Positions 23,375 through 61,928 of a DNA stretch of 64,000 nt are shown here, in pieces. Source of the DNA: Podarcis raffonei (lineage: Eukaryota; Chordata; Lepidosauria; Squamata; Lacertidae); assembly GCF_027172205.1 (NCBI RefSeq), contig NC_070613.1, forward strand, positions 23,834,001-23,898,000. Reading direction: 5' to 3'. A program made the position numbers and the translations under genes. The notes under the pieces were generated by a model. That model did not search any database. It saw only the letters and a program-made list of their open reading frames with translations, and was not told the origin of the DNA. Each line of letters opens with the position of its first letter. Position 1 is the stretch's first letter.

Positions 23375-23450
23375 GAGATGAGCGCCGCAACCCCAGAATT
23401 GGTCACGACTGGACGTAATGGTCAGGGGTCCCTTTACTTTTTTACCTTTA
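23375..23450 (+). mobile_element. Sauria SINE 3' end
   Basis: Contains the diagnostic tail GAGCGCCGCAACCCCAGA-like, GGTCACGACTGGAC, TAATGGTCAGGGGTCCC and then TTTACC/TTTA repeats. Sauria SINEs are specific to lepidosaurs and are mobilised by Bov-B LINEs. 5'-truncated. Confidence 0.8.
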
Positions 23451-24289
23451 GTAGCTATTATGAGCTTCTTGGTTATTTTGGTTTTTGAATGTTTTGCTGT
23501 TTGCTGTAAAATATTTTGAATCCATATATATTCATTAGGTCTGGAGAGAAGGCAGAAATATGCTGCAACTATGTTGATAATACATGCTCAGCCCAGGTGG
23601 AGTGAGTGGAGCTGGAAAACAGTGAGTGGAGCTAGAAAACACACTATCAAAAAACCCCCCATAAAAGTGGCACAGATCCACATTTCCTGCGAAATCTGTA
23701 GCCCTCCAGATGTTGACTATAACTCTTCTAAGCTTTGACCCTTGACTAAAATGGTTGTTGATGATATAAGTCGACTACAACCTCCCAGGAGCCACCGGCA
23801 GGCTTTCCACCCCACCTAACAATGCAGCTTCCTGGATAGGTCACTGGCAGGGGGCACACAGCCCTCCTGTGACAAAGGCTCAAGTACCATCCTGGGAGGA
23901 AATGATAAGCAGGGGGGGGCGCACCACGTGTTGCAGCACATTTCTGCATTCAATAGGGCTCTGAGCATATGCAGAGTGCATGCCCCTGGCAGCAAAATAA
24001 CCACTGGCCTCCCTTCTAGAGATCTTCACATGAGCATTTCAAACCGGACATGAATTCTAATCTGCTGCTATTTTGTGCCTCGAGGGGCATCTCTGTGTGG
24101 TCGGCTTGTTGGCCGGTCTTCGATGCGATTCGTACACCCGCAAATTGTGATCTGGGGTGGGGAGTTGAAATGAAAAGCACCCCTCTTTTGCGGGCACTGA
24201 AGGTTTTATTATTTTTGCGGGGGGGGGGACTCCCAACCCCGCAATAGTTACAAGTCTTTGGCTACTGCCTCCCTCGTTCCCCTCCCCGC
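23451..24289. other. Intergenic DNA upstream of the NSUN6 CpG island
   Basis: Holds a short hAT-like MITE scrap at about 23694-23735 and an imperfect direct repeat AGTGAGTGGAGCTGGAAAAC near 23603-23640. Nothing else recognised. Confidence 0.5.
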
Positions 24290-24935
24290 CTGGTAACCAC
24301 ATCCTCCCCCGTGGGCGCCCACGTTCTGGAGCGAAAGCTTCATTACCCTGAACGGAGCTTACTCCCGAGGAACCCGAAAGAACTGCAGTTTCGTGCTCTG
24401 GGGAGGGGGGCCCTCCCCAAGTAGAAGGAGGGAGGGAGGCGGGGCTGGGCTAGGACGGGGCGGCATTTCCTATCGCCTCCCCGGATGAGGGCAGGAGGGA
24501 GGCCGAAGGCAGGGACTGGGCGCGGCATTGCTCGGGCGCTGGGGTAGGCAAAGGGGCGCGGGAGGACGACAGCAATGAGGGCCCCCGGGGTGGCGGACCC
24601 CGGTGCCTCGGCCCCAGCCCGGGGAGAAGAGGGGAAGCCACGTCCCGGTGTTCAATCCCCGCCGGGGTCGCTCTCGGCGCCCGGCAGCAGATGGCGCCCC
24701 ATCCGAGGCAGCTGCGACGGAGGCGGGCTCTGCTTTTCGGCTCCTGAGGGGAAAAGGGAGCCCTTTGCAAATGGCCTCCCTCGAGGACACACGCACACCC
24801 CTTTTAAAACGGGTGGAAAGAGGTGTGAGGCGAAGTAGACACGGGACCGAATTTAACATGTACTCCAAAGGCCCCCCCCCCGTTTCAAATCGGATTATAA
24901 TGTCGCCACGCCTGTTTTGCACCGACTAGAGGCGA
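24290..24935 (+). promoter_or_regulatory. NSUN6: CpG island, probable NSUN6 promoter and 5' UTR exon
   Basis: A roughly 650-bp block that is very GC- and CpG-rich, with several GC boxes (for example near 24435-24450), standing out from AT-rich flanks. It lies 0.7-1.35 kb upstream of the first NSUN6 coding exon, which itself begins after a good splice acceptor (exon base 25610). A non-coding first exon is therefore expected here. The transcription start and the donor site were not located with confidence. Confidence 0.65.
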
Positions 24936-25609
24936 ATTAGGGGCTCAAATTTGCGTGAAGCAAATCGAGCAGCGGTATTTCCCAGCAAAGTGCAGGGTGT
25001 CTAGGCGTTTTGGGTAATGTCATGTGAAAAACAGGTGAAAAATCCAGCACTTTAAATACAGCGAGAGCGCTACAGTAAATGGAAGTGTGAACACAGCGGA
25101 AGAAGTTCGCGATTAGTAACTGCCCACTCCTGGACGAGTCTGGCCCCCCGAGTATTTCCATGCCAATCGAAGAGGGGAAAAGATGGATGCAATGATAAGA
25201 TTATTGGCAGGCCATTTTTAAAAATGGGCTTGGAATCTTGGCCTTGTTCCTCATGCTTCCTTCACACTGTTGTACAGGACCGTTTAGCTTATTTAGTGCC
25301 ACTCATTCTCATAGAATATTAAATTATTGCTTCAATAATCATTACATTACATAATTTATGATACAACCAGATGGAACGTATAGCAGACAAAATGCAGCTT
25401 ATTACTGCTATAAACCATCATTCACTTTGGGAATGGCACTGTTTGGCTGAATGTTAAAGCTGGTGAATTGACAATGTCAGCTTATGTCTTGCCTTCATTT
25501 TTTTTCATATTCTATGACAATGAAGGAGAAAAAGATTATAAAAGAAGCTTTTTAATCTGAATTTGTTTGGTTTTGAATTATTCATGTGAAAATGATTTTC
25601 TTTCTCCAG

Positions 25610-25639
25610 ATGTGTTCCAAAAATAATAGGAGACAGTAA
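25610..25639 (+). other. Short upstream ORF in the NSUN6 leader (9 codons plus stop)
   Basis: If the acceptor ending at 25609 (pyrimidine tract then CAG) is used, the exon begins with an ATG at 25610-25612. That ATG opens a 9-codon frame ending in TAA at 25637-25639, only 5 nt before the NSUN6 start codon and in a different frame. The ATG is at the exon edge, so its context depends on the upstream exon. Confidence 0.4.
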
Positions 25640-25644
25640 AGACT

Positions 25645-48747
<23,103 letters not shown>

Positions 48748-49754
48748 AAATCATGGCTTTAGAAGTCAACATAAAAAGCACCCTTTCTGTTAACGTTTGG
48801 AGCATTCTGAACTGTACCTTCATGCTGCTGCAATGTTGCCAAGCCAACGGACTGACGACACAGTTGCCATAGCAGCAGCAAAATATGCCCGCTGTTTCCT
48901 TTGGGAGAGATCCACAGGTTGGAGAAACAAGTCTGAGGGAAGGGGCAGCTTCAATCTGTAAAGCTCCATTTGGTTTTATATTAGCAGTAGGTCACTGATT
49001 CTAGAAACATGCTTGTTTTTCAGTTTGTCTAAAAGATTTATTTATTTTTTTAGAAAAAAACTGCAATTATGTACAGTAAAAAATCTGCTTTCAAAGTATT
49101 TTATCATTAATTAAATACACTGTCACATGTTGTAAAACCTTATCCGAACTCTCAAATTGCTGTTTTTGAAAAACAATTTTATATTATTAAATGGCATTTC
49201 TTACAAAACAATATTAATCTTTTAAGTGATATTGTACATCTTGGTGCTTTAAATTATTAATCCATGTCTTCTAAGCAGATATCTTTCAAGGCCTAATCCT
49301 ATTTTCCTTGTATCTAGACTTTCTAGCAGCATTCTAACATTCTGTTTCCGGAGAATGCAGATTTGTGAACTCCAAGATCAGCTGTCCCATATTTTATTCT
49401 GAGACTGATGTAAAGAAATACTATTAAGCTAACAGACCAAAAATTCCTTCAAGCATCACCATCATCTTTGGCCCTAGAAGGAGTGGCAACTCAGAATCTT
49501 AGCATTCACATTGCTTTTTATATTGTCTCATTTTTATTTTTATTTTAAATAGCCTTTGCATCCTAGAAATGCTTCTATTGTAATATGTTTGTGATTTATA
49601 GATTTGGGTATTCCACTGCATTTCAGGAACCAACAAGTGGATACTCAATTCCAGCAGTATTTTTTTTTCTAATTATACACCCCTTACTAGAACAAATGCC
49701 ACCAAGCAGTTTAGAATGATGTAATATATATGGAATGGGGAATGTTGAGTGGTT

Positions 49755-50030
49755 AATGTGCATAACTGGCCAGTGTACAGATGCACCAGGCATCAGGGAG
49801 AATGTGCACATAATTCATCCATGAAGAGGGAATAGTGCACATTTTACAGGCAATATGCATAATCTCCAGAGGAACTTGGGAAATGCACATATATCTACAG
49901 AATCCTGTACATCCTCTGGCCATTATGTATAATATCCAAGAGTCACTGGGAGGGGGGATATATCTGACCTTTGTTTTGTACGTTCTGCAGGCAGCAAGCA
50001 CATTCTCTGGTCAGTATGCATAGTCCTATC
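49755..50030. repeat. Degenerate tandem-like repeat rich in ATGCATAAT / ATGCACAT
   Basis: Recurring strings such as TGTGCATAACTGGCCAGTG, AATATGCATAATCTCCAGAG and CATTATGTATAATATCCAAG at intervals of roughly 50-70 bp. About 1 kb past the NSUN6 stop codon. Confidence 0.4.
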
Positions 50031-50354
50031 TCTTCTTTGCAAGAGTGCAATCCATCTCCTCTGCCCTTCTGTTGGTCCACTGACTAATCATGGCCCACAA
50101 CAGATCCTCCTATTGATCAGCTGATTAGCAGCAGGAAGAAGGGATCCATCTTTTAAAAATAACTTCTTTTGCTTTCCAGCCCTTTACACCACTCTCAGCT
50201 GTTCCCCAGTCAGCTTAGCAGCATAACAGGGATAGTAGGGGAAGCTTTAAACCTTCCCACCACCTTCCCCAATTTTGATGGAAATTGCCCCCTGCCCAAT
50301 GCTGCTATTAAGCTTGGAAAAAACAGCATTGGGGCAGTCATCATAGGAATCACA

Positions 50355-50680
50355 GGGTGTCATGGGCCAGGAGTCAGCTTCACCTGCTGAACAGCAGAAG
50401 GGGAAGAAGGCAGGGTGGCTCCACCTGCAGCTGATCAGGAGGAGAAGGCCCTGATGAGAACCAGCTGGCTTTCAGCCTTCTTAAGCAGTTCCCAGCAGCA
50501 GTCAGATGCTGGTAACGTTTGTAGTTCCTGGGCCTAACTTCCTGCTCCCTGCTCATCTTGATCCTTGGCCACCTGCTCATCAGATTCTTTGGCGCCTGGA
50601 CTATCTGACCACGTGGATTACTGTTTGCCCAACCCTAGGACTGGACCTGACTTTGGCTGCCGACTCTGCCTCCAGGTAAG
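50355..50680 (+). mobile_element. Repeat with LTR-like start, possible solo-LTR fossil
   Basis: Begins TGTCATGGGCCAGGAGTCAG and is GC-rich compared with its flanks; the opening resembles the minus-strand start of the insert at 40965-41612. No internal genes are attached and no target duplication was confirmed, so the class is uncertain. Confidence 0.35.
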
Positions 50681-51139
50681 TACACCTCAGAGACCCTTTG
50701 AGTTGGCTGGTTTTCCACTGTGCTGTGCTCTGCATGTTTTTGCTCAGCAACAAGACTATGAGATGGGAGGGAAGTTTCAGCTTGCTGAGGAAAATCACCA
50801 TCAAATAGAAAGCCTGACTGAATCAATTTGGTGCTAGTTTTCTATACCATAAACAAGTTTCACTGAAAGCAATGGAATGAAACTTAGTAATTGAAACTTA
50901 GTAATTTTGGAATGAAACTTAGTAATTTTGTACTGCAGCGTGGGACTGAAATATCTAGATCTTCCCCCGCTTTATGTACACATAAAAAAGTAGCCTGGAA
51001 CATTGTGTCCTGGCATGTAGATACAGGAAGTCTTGTGTATGAGAGGGGAGATTCAAATATGATCATACAAATCCTGTCTGAAATGGGAAGGCTCAGCATC
51101 AGATAAATCAGGTGGAACTGTGTAAGGAAATAAACAACT

Positions 51140-51285
51140 ATCTGACTTTTAGAAGACATCTGAAGGCAGCCCTGTTTAGGGAAGTTTTTAATGTTTGATG
51201 TTTTATCCCTTTATTAATATTCTGTTGGGAGCCACCCAGAGTGGCTGGGGAAACCCAGCCAGATGGGCGGGGTATAAATAATAAT
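51140..51285 (+). mobile_element. L2 LINE 3' end
   Basis: Same terminal segment as the 18060 copy (AGACATCTGAAGGCAGCCCT, then AGATGGGCGGGGTATAAATA), heavily 5'-truncated, with a short TAATAATT tail. Between NSUN6 and CACNB2. Confidence 0.82.
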
Positions 51286-52736
51286 TTGTTGTTGTCATCT
51301 TGAATTTAAGTTCTATTTGTTAATCTTAATTGGGCTGGGGCACAATTGGCTTTTGCTGCACAAAGCTGTACGTTTTTCTGCTGGAAGATCTAACTAAATT
51401 TATTTCTGAAGTTAATGTGAACTTGAGTCGTTGACTTCAGTGTAGAGGAGGTTACAACTTCCACAAACCACAGCAAGAGGTTTCCTGTTTGCCTGAGCAC
51501 CGGAGGCTGCTGCATTTCTATAGCGTGTGCACACATACACACAGTTGCTTCCAGCACTAAACATTCGCTTGAATCCATAGGATTTCTTACAAGTATTAAA
51601 ACATAGCAGTGTTGTTCACATATTCTTGTATCAAAAAACATTTGGTTTAAGAGAACAAGGAAGGTACATATATTTATGGACCAAAAATCTGCCTTAAGTT
51701 GCATGCTAGGTAAACGTTTTCCAGTGTAGCTGGCTTTACAACATAGCCTCCATCTGTCCACCCTTGCCTTTAGTTTTTCAGATCTGATACAGGTTGGAGT
51801 CATCCCTGAAATTCAGGACAGTAGGAGTGCAGTGATTGCCTTCCTCCACACCGAGGACCCACTTACCATGTGTTTTCATTTGCATTAATGGCCTACTTTA
51901 CTGTCAACAGGGCTGTATGTAGATAGGAGGGTGGAACAAGGTTGACAGATGCTATTAAGAGAAGGCATGAGTGGAGGCAGCCTGGCATTGAATTAAAGCA
52001 TCTGTTTCACCATGAGTGAAATGTAAGTCAGCAAGAAAAAGGAGGCAATGACTAGGTCTGCATTTATGACTAAATGTTAATAGGCCTAGCCTGTGCAACA
52101 CATATATTACAGTAATGCTGGCTTGTTTTACTTTTGCTTAAACAGTTGCACTCTACTCCTTAACATAAGCTTTGCAAGAAGCTAGCTATTGTTTGAAAAA
52201 ATCAGGGAGCCCAGCCTCAGTGTTTCCTACGGAGGGCGAGAATTGGAGTGGAAATCCCGAGGGGAAAATGTGAGCTTGTGGAGGTTAATTATATAGAGTC
52301 TACTATGTAACATGACATGTTTGTTACTTACATGGCACAGAAGGTGCAAGAATCTGTCGTGGCAAGAATAAATTTGTAAGTGCATTAATCAAGTAGAAGG
52401 GGCTTTTTAAATCCTAAAATTTCTTCCTCTTTATTCATTGATATTTGTCTCTTTAAAGGAAATTTATTGAATTATATGAGCCCGAGGGTAGGAATTTAAC
52501 TTGACTGTGACTCTGTGGTAACTAGCATACATACTGCAGTTTAATTCTGCATACCTAGCAAGCCCTCTTAGTGTCTGGAAAACCATTACATTACCTGTTT
52601 TGCTTCCAAACTTTTAGTGGAGACAAAACAATAAAAATATAAATTTCACTTATAAATGTTTACCCATTCTTCATAATCTTGAAGATCAAAAACCTTCTTA
52701 AATGTACTGTTGCATCTTCATTATTGCCAGTCAACA

Positions 52737-52787
<51 letters not shown>

Positions 52788-52799
52788 CATCATCATCAT
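52737..52799. repeat. (ATT)n then (ATC)n microsatellite
   Basis: About 17 ATT units followed by ATC units; LINE tail. Confidence 0.95.
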
Positions 52800-53060
52800 T
52801 AATTATTACTGTTCTATTAAATTTGTATACCATCCATCTGAAGACCACAGAGTGGTTTACAAACATAAAAATACCAAATGAGAACACAAAAAATTATAAA
52901 ACAAAAGCAACCCCCCCAATTCCCATTAAAAATGCCATGAAGTGCTAATCAGCCAAAGGCCTGGTCACAGAGAAATGTTTTCACCTGGCACCTAACGGTA
53001 TGCAGTGAAGGCGCCAGGCGAGACTCTCTGGGGGAAAGATTCCACTAAGTGCCTGTGCCA
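52737..53060 (-). mobile_element. L2/CR1 LINE 3' end with long ATT microsatellite
   Basis: The (ATT)n tract at 52737-52787 plus (ATC)n to 52799 is the tail of a minus-strand LINE 3' end. Its recognisable terminus (GTATACCATCCATCTGAAGA, GAGTGGTTTACAAA) and ORF-end remnant run to about 53060. Confidence 0.65.
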
Positions 53061-53732
53061 AGTGCCCCTTACCATACTTACCCCTACCCTGAATGACTAA
53101 TTGGGGAGCTTCTGCTCTTTCCAGCTCTCTTCCCAAGTACATCCCACAGCTTTCAATCCAAAAATAAACAAACAACCCTCCCCAAGGTTAAAAACACACA
53201 AGTTAAAAAGCTTTTAGTATTCAGCACAAATCCTGATTATTAGGGCAAAGGGCATTTGCCATTTTACAATGCTGTAAGTAAAGCAAAGTTGTGTATGCAT
53301 AGCACTTTCTTCAGTGCATAACACTTTCTTCATCTGAATGTTTTAGTATTGATTATTTAAAAACCCTGTTGTATTCTGCCTGAATGTCAGGTTCTTGGTG
53401 AGCAGCTTCGTAACAGAAAAATGACCCATCACTTTGCAAGAAGTACAAGGCCAGCCTACCTCTTCTCTTTCTCTTAAGAGTAATTGAGGAAAACACATTA
53501 TGGATAGGTTTAGTACCAAATAGTAATCATTAAAAGATTTTGAGCTATAGTACTCAGCCTTGACACCAATAGATTTGTTAGAATTCATCAGTTTGCTAAT
53601 AGTGCATACTATGAAGAAATTAATAAACATTGGATTGAATCCAAACCAAGTTAGTTGTACTTAAATCCCATTTAAATCAATGAGACAAGCTAGTTGTCAC
53701 CTTTAAGACCTATTGAAGACCTATCCTAACAT

Positions 53733-53812
53733 AGCAATCTTACATATTTCTATTCAAAAGCGTCATTGAGTTCAGTTGAATTGCATCCATATAAGTGAAC
53801 AGACTTGCAGTC
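53733..53812. repeat. Palindromic short repeat, copy 6
   Basis: AGCAATCTTACATATTTCTA, TCATTGAGTTCAGTTGAATT and ACAGACTTGCAGTCC; diverged. Confidence 0.5.
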
Positions 53813-54255
53813 CAAATGAACTATTTGAATCAAACCCATTGAGTTTCCAGTTCCAACTGGACAATTACAAAGTTCATAGCTTTATATGGAAGCTTGTTGC
53901 AGATGCTGAAGAATTTGAAATCCTGCCAAAGTGTTGCAAAGATTAACTTTAAGTAGAACAAATCCTGCAGTAATAAAGAATAGGCTTTAAAAGCCAGATT
54001 CAAAGTATTAAGAGTAATGACTATAGCCAGGGGAGTGGGGGGTAGGGCTTTAGAATATTGGGAATTTGAGCAGAAATACAATAAATAGTGAGAAGCCCCC
54101 CACCAAGGAATCATGGGTGGAGAGGTGGGAATACTCTCCCTAATTAGAAAGTGTCTACAGAGCTCTGGGATAAATAGCTTCCTGTTCACCTAACCCTGGA
54201 CATTGGCAGTCTAGCATTATATTGTAATTACCCCATAGTACTGTAGTAGGTTTGT

Positions 54256-54258
54256 GGT

Positions 54259-54308
<50 letters not shown>
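54256..54308. repeat. Compound (GT)n(GA)n microsatellite
   Basis: About 13 GT units running into about 13 GA units, 2.1 kb downstream of the CACNB2 stop codon. Confidence 0.95.
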
Positions 54309-56424
54309 CTTGCCGATGCCCTGAGTTCCTTCTAATTCTTCGAGTCCTGTTAAAGTCTCATAGCGCAGCAGTTACCAATTAGCTAAGTATTGCAGCTTCC
54401 GTTTTTCAAAAGCCAAGCCATGTACCCCATATTATTGACAATTTTTATTTCTCTTTGGTAGTTTTTGTTATTTGAATGGTGCCACAGACCCCCTGGGTGG
54501 GTTACGCTGACCCCCCGATTGGGAACCACTGTCCACAAGAATGATGTGAATGTCTTTCCCACTGGGTATTCTGGAACTTGATCCAGTCCCCAGCACATAA
54601 ATTGTGTGTGTGGAGCACCTGTCTCCATTACCGCCTTCCCTTTTCCGACTATTAACTCGCTCTCATTACAAGTATACTAGCTGTACAGGGCAAACCTGAA
54701 ATTCAGTTTGGAGTCTTGCTTGCTTCTGTCAGGAAGTTACAATAGCCTTTTAGGAACTTGCTAGAGGCTAAAATCCAGAGGCAAGTGTCGGAAGGCCATG
54801 TTAACCAGGATACAGAGATTGTCAAATATAGGAAAGTGGAGAAGCTACAAAAATTTATTTTCCAACAAAATAACTCTCCACAAGCAGTGTAAACTTTTCT
54901 TACTAAAACAAATACTCTAAAACACAAAAAGATTTTACATTTCCAGTGAAACACTCAGTCACATTTGCCTGTGTTTTTTACTTTCCTGGATCCTCAACGA
55001 AGAGCCAGCAGATTAATGCTTTCCCAATTACCTGTAGACATAAACTTCCTCATGTTGCTTGCCTGCAATTTGGACCTTTAGAGCTGCAGACAGAAGGAAA
55101 AACCTTACTCATTTTTGGAATAATTACATTCTCGGGACCAACTGATGTGCTATGATTCAGCCCCAATTGCCATATTTAGCTGCTCAAATGAGTTCTCTGC
55201 TGCCATGGCCAGTGTGGTGCTTGAAATCTAAGCCTGGAAGATCACGTGGTCCTTTGATAAGAGGGCGTATTGAAAGTGGGGGAATCCCTTTTCATGAAAG
55301 TACAATTAAGGATTTCCAGACATTGTACTGCATGTGTGTACAAATTGCAATACCTGAGCAGCTAAAGGTGGAAATTATGGTTGATTCATAACATGGGTTG
55401 CCTATGGAGTCTTCTGTGTACCCTTTACAACCACTCCTGTCATAAATTGTTTTACACACAAACACACACTTGCACCATGTCAAATGTGGCCTATCAAGTT
55501 GACAAGAAAAAACATTATCTGTGTGCTCACTGCAATTAGTGTGTCCTGTTTAGAGCATTTATAGTGTCACATTATTTTTGCTGTAGATTTAAAAATGCAA
55601 AAATGATTTTAAGTTTGCAAGGACAATCCAACCTTTTATCCTAATGTATTCCTATTTACACTAAATATAAGCTTTCTGCTACTGAAGAAAGTGTGTCTAG
55701 AGTGAACCTTGTTAACAAATTTCCTGAATGAGGCTAGTTCCAGTTGCCAGTAATTCAAAAGCAAATCTGCTGACTTGGCATTAGGACTTTAAACAGTGTG
55801 GTCAATCTTATATAAGAAGGTGTTTGCAGAAATAACATTTATAAACTGTCTATACAGTACACAGTACCAGTACATAGAAAAGAGATTTTGACTTTATGAT
55901 CCCCTGTGTGTAAGGCAAAACTGAATTCTGTCTCCAAATGTAGTCCACTAGAAGTACAATCAACAGAAAGTGGCTCTCAAATCAATGGCAAATCAGGTGC
56001 CTAACGATTAAAAAAAATCAAAACAGATGAGAGCTTCAGTTTTGGATGTGCTGATTTTGGCTTGCTGAAAAACATGGGAAGTTAATAAACACCAATTGTA
56101 TTTTGTCTGAAAACACTAACAACACCTTGATGACAACAGATATTGTTCAAGTGGCAGCTACCAAAAACGGCTTTGGGGGGAGAAAAGCTTGGTACAACAC
56201 CAGGGACTTCGCAGTTGTACTATGCCAATGTGTTATAGCACTAATCAAAATGAATATTCTATTTCATGCTATTGCTGTGATAGCAACAGCAATTTTTTTT
56301 TTAAAAGCAGCATACAGGATACCACATGTTCTGCAATGAAAACCCAGATTTGTTCTTTTTAAAAAGGGGGTGGGGTGGGGCTTTGTCATACACAACTTCA
56401 AAAGAAACACAAAACTGCCAAACG

Positions 56425-60039
<3,615 letters not shown>

Positions 60040-61897
60040 CTGTGGAAAAGCAAAGAGACACTTGTTTATGGATAGGTTCATTTCCCACACTCACTCTTTA
60101 TATAGAACATGATGATTCTGTTTGCTAAAAGGTTGGAGAAGCCTAAATTGCCAACAGGTTATGGCCATTTTAATAACAGTCAGGAGCTCTGGGTATACGC
60201 ATTACAGAATCTTTCAGAATTTTCATCTCCTGCCCAGTATCTTTGGATACTGGCCTTTCTTCACATTTTCATGCAGGTGGTTAGCCCGATCCAGCGCCGT
60301 TCCTGGCACCACCGAGGGCCCAAGAATAAGAGTGGCGTATGAACATTAATCAAACTGAATGCTTTGCACTCATATAGCATACTCTCTAAGGGCCATTGCT
60401 GCTGCCCTAAGACTACTGCGTGTCAAAGTAAAGAGAAATAAAACCACACCTTTCACTATCCCACATTGTAGCTGCCAGTAAACCATCTTCAACTGATAGT
60501 AATCAAAGTAATGGGTGACCAAATCCTACTCTCTGTTTCTATCAATATTTGTCATCTTACGCTTCTGTACTGGATTACCTCAACTTTTCAAAAAATTATT
60601 TCAATAGGCACTTCTCTTATCTGTCTTTGGCATGTCAATGAAATATACGTGCTAGCTCCCTTGGGAATATCAGTGATTTATATAGTTGCAATTTTTAATA
60701 AAATAATGAAATGTATTTACAGTGCTTTCAGCCCTTCCTCAACTGTGTCACTAGTTTTTGTAACATGAACAAAAGAGTCACAAGGTCTCAAGTACAAAGG
60801 TTAAAAACATGTCCAGAGATCTGCTGGAAATCAGAAAGAAATGATCAAGAATGGCTTAATAATTCACTAGAACGGTGTCTCATGTGTAACACTGGACCTT
60901 ATGGAGCAAAAGCAGTCTCAAAAAGCAGTTCTTTAAAAGTGATTCCATACAAATTTGTGTGTGTGACTAAAGGTCATTGTGCTGGAAGCCTTTTCAAAGC
61001 AGTGTCAAGCACTGTCAGTTGCTACTTTTTCCTGGAAGAGGGTAAGTATGGGATGGAAGGAAAAGGAGGCCTCCATCCTTGGCCTCAGTCAAAGCATAGT
61101 ATTCTCAGTGGAGACTGATCCAGGATACACAAAATGGCAACATTCCAGAGGTTGCCTTATATTTAAAACATTTTTACCCAGTTTTATTTTACATTAAAAG
61201 CTGCTCCCTCTTTCATGATGCAAGTCTATTTAAGAGCCAGGAAAGGTCTCCAGATTGCAACTGGGCAGTTGCTATGCTGGCAAGTATGTTTTTAGTAGCA
61301 AGGTGTTAACACTTATTAAAACTTCAAGCGAGGATTAGCTCTTGGAACTTTCAGCAGGGTTACAGTCTTATAATTTGTAATTACAATGGCATTTTTTGTG
61401 ATATTTAGGAAGACAAAGAATCTCACATGTGGTGGATTGATATTTAATTTTCTGAAGACGCTGATAAATTGCTACTCGTTTTAATGGCAAACGACCACAC
61501 AGTTCAGCAAAAGTTGAATTATGATTTCAATGGGAACGTTAAGTACAAATTCTAACTGAAACCAAAGATATTAATATGGCTTAATTTGGCTCGATTGTGG
61601 CCTAAATTTGCAAAGGTGTATTTGGAAATATATATATGTTTGACCTTTTCATGTTGCATTTCACAAACTGGGCAGGAACAATTATAGAAAAATACATTAA
61701 GAAATATCTATCCATCTAGGCTAGGAACAGATTTTTAAGTTCTGAACAAAGGTGGTTCGCACTAAATGCCTTAGCCCCAATCCCATCTAGATGCTGGTGG
61801 ATTCACACCAGCATCTTTAACTGGGCTTATATCAGAACTTTACCTCTAGATATAAGCCACATTTCCTATGAATGCGAATCTCCCCCCCCACACACTT

Positions 61898-61928
<31 letters not shown>

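Larger units (their letters stand above)
48748..52736. other. NSUN6 3' UTR and NSUN6-CACNB2 spacer
   Basis: The first few hundred bases are probably NSUN6 3' UTR (ATTAAA at 49110-49115). Apart from the degenerate tandem repeat, the LTR-like repeat and the L2 tail listed separately, nothing is recognised. Confidence 0.5.
53061..56424 (-). other. Probable CACNB2 3' UTR and downstream DNA
   Basis: Convergent with NSUN6. The proximal part is likely CACNB2 3' UTR on the minus strand, with AATAAA hexamers at 54859-54854 and 54449-54444. It contains the compound microsatellite and palindromic copy 6. Confidence 0.5.

Noticed and set aside
52660-52948. Poly-Asn and poly-Leu frames
   Set aside because: Translation of the ATT microsatellite.
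53830-54189. 119-codon minus frame in the CACNB2 3' region
   Set aside because: Lies downstream of the CACNB2 stop codon, hydrophobic AT-rich composition, no homology recognised; likely 3' UTR or spacer.
60711-61118. 135-codon plus-strand frame
   Set aside because: No recognisable homology, antisense to the CACNB2 intron, composition typical of random AT-rich frames.
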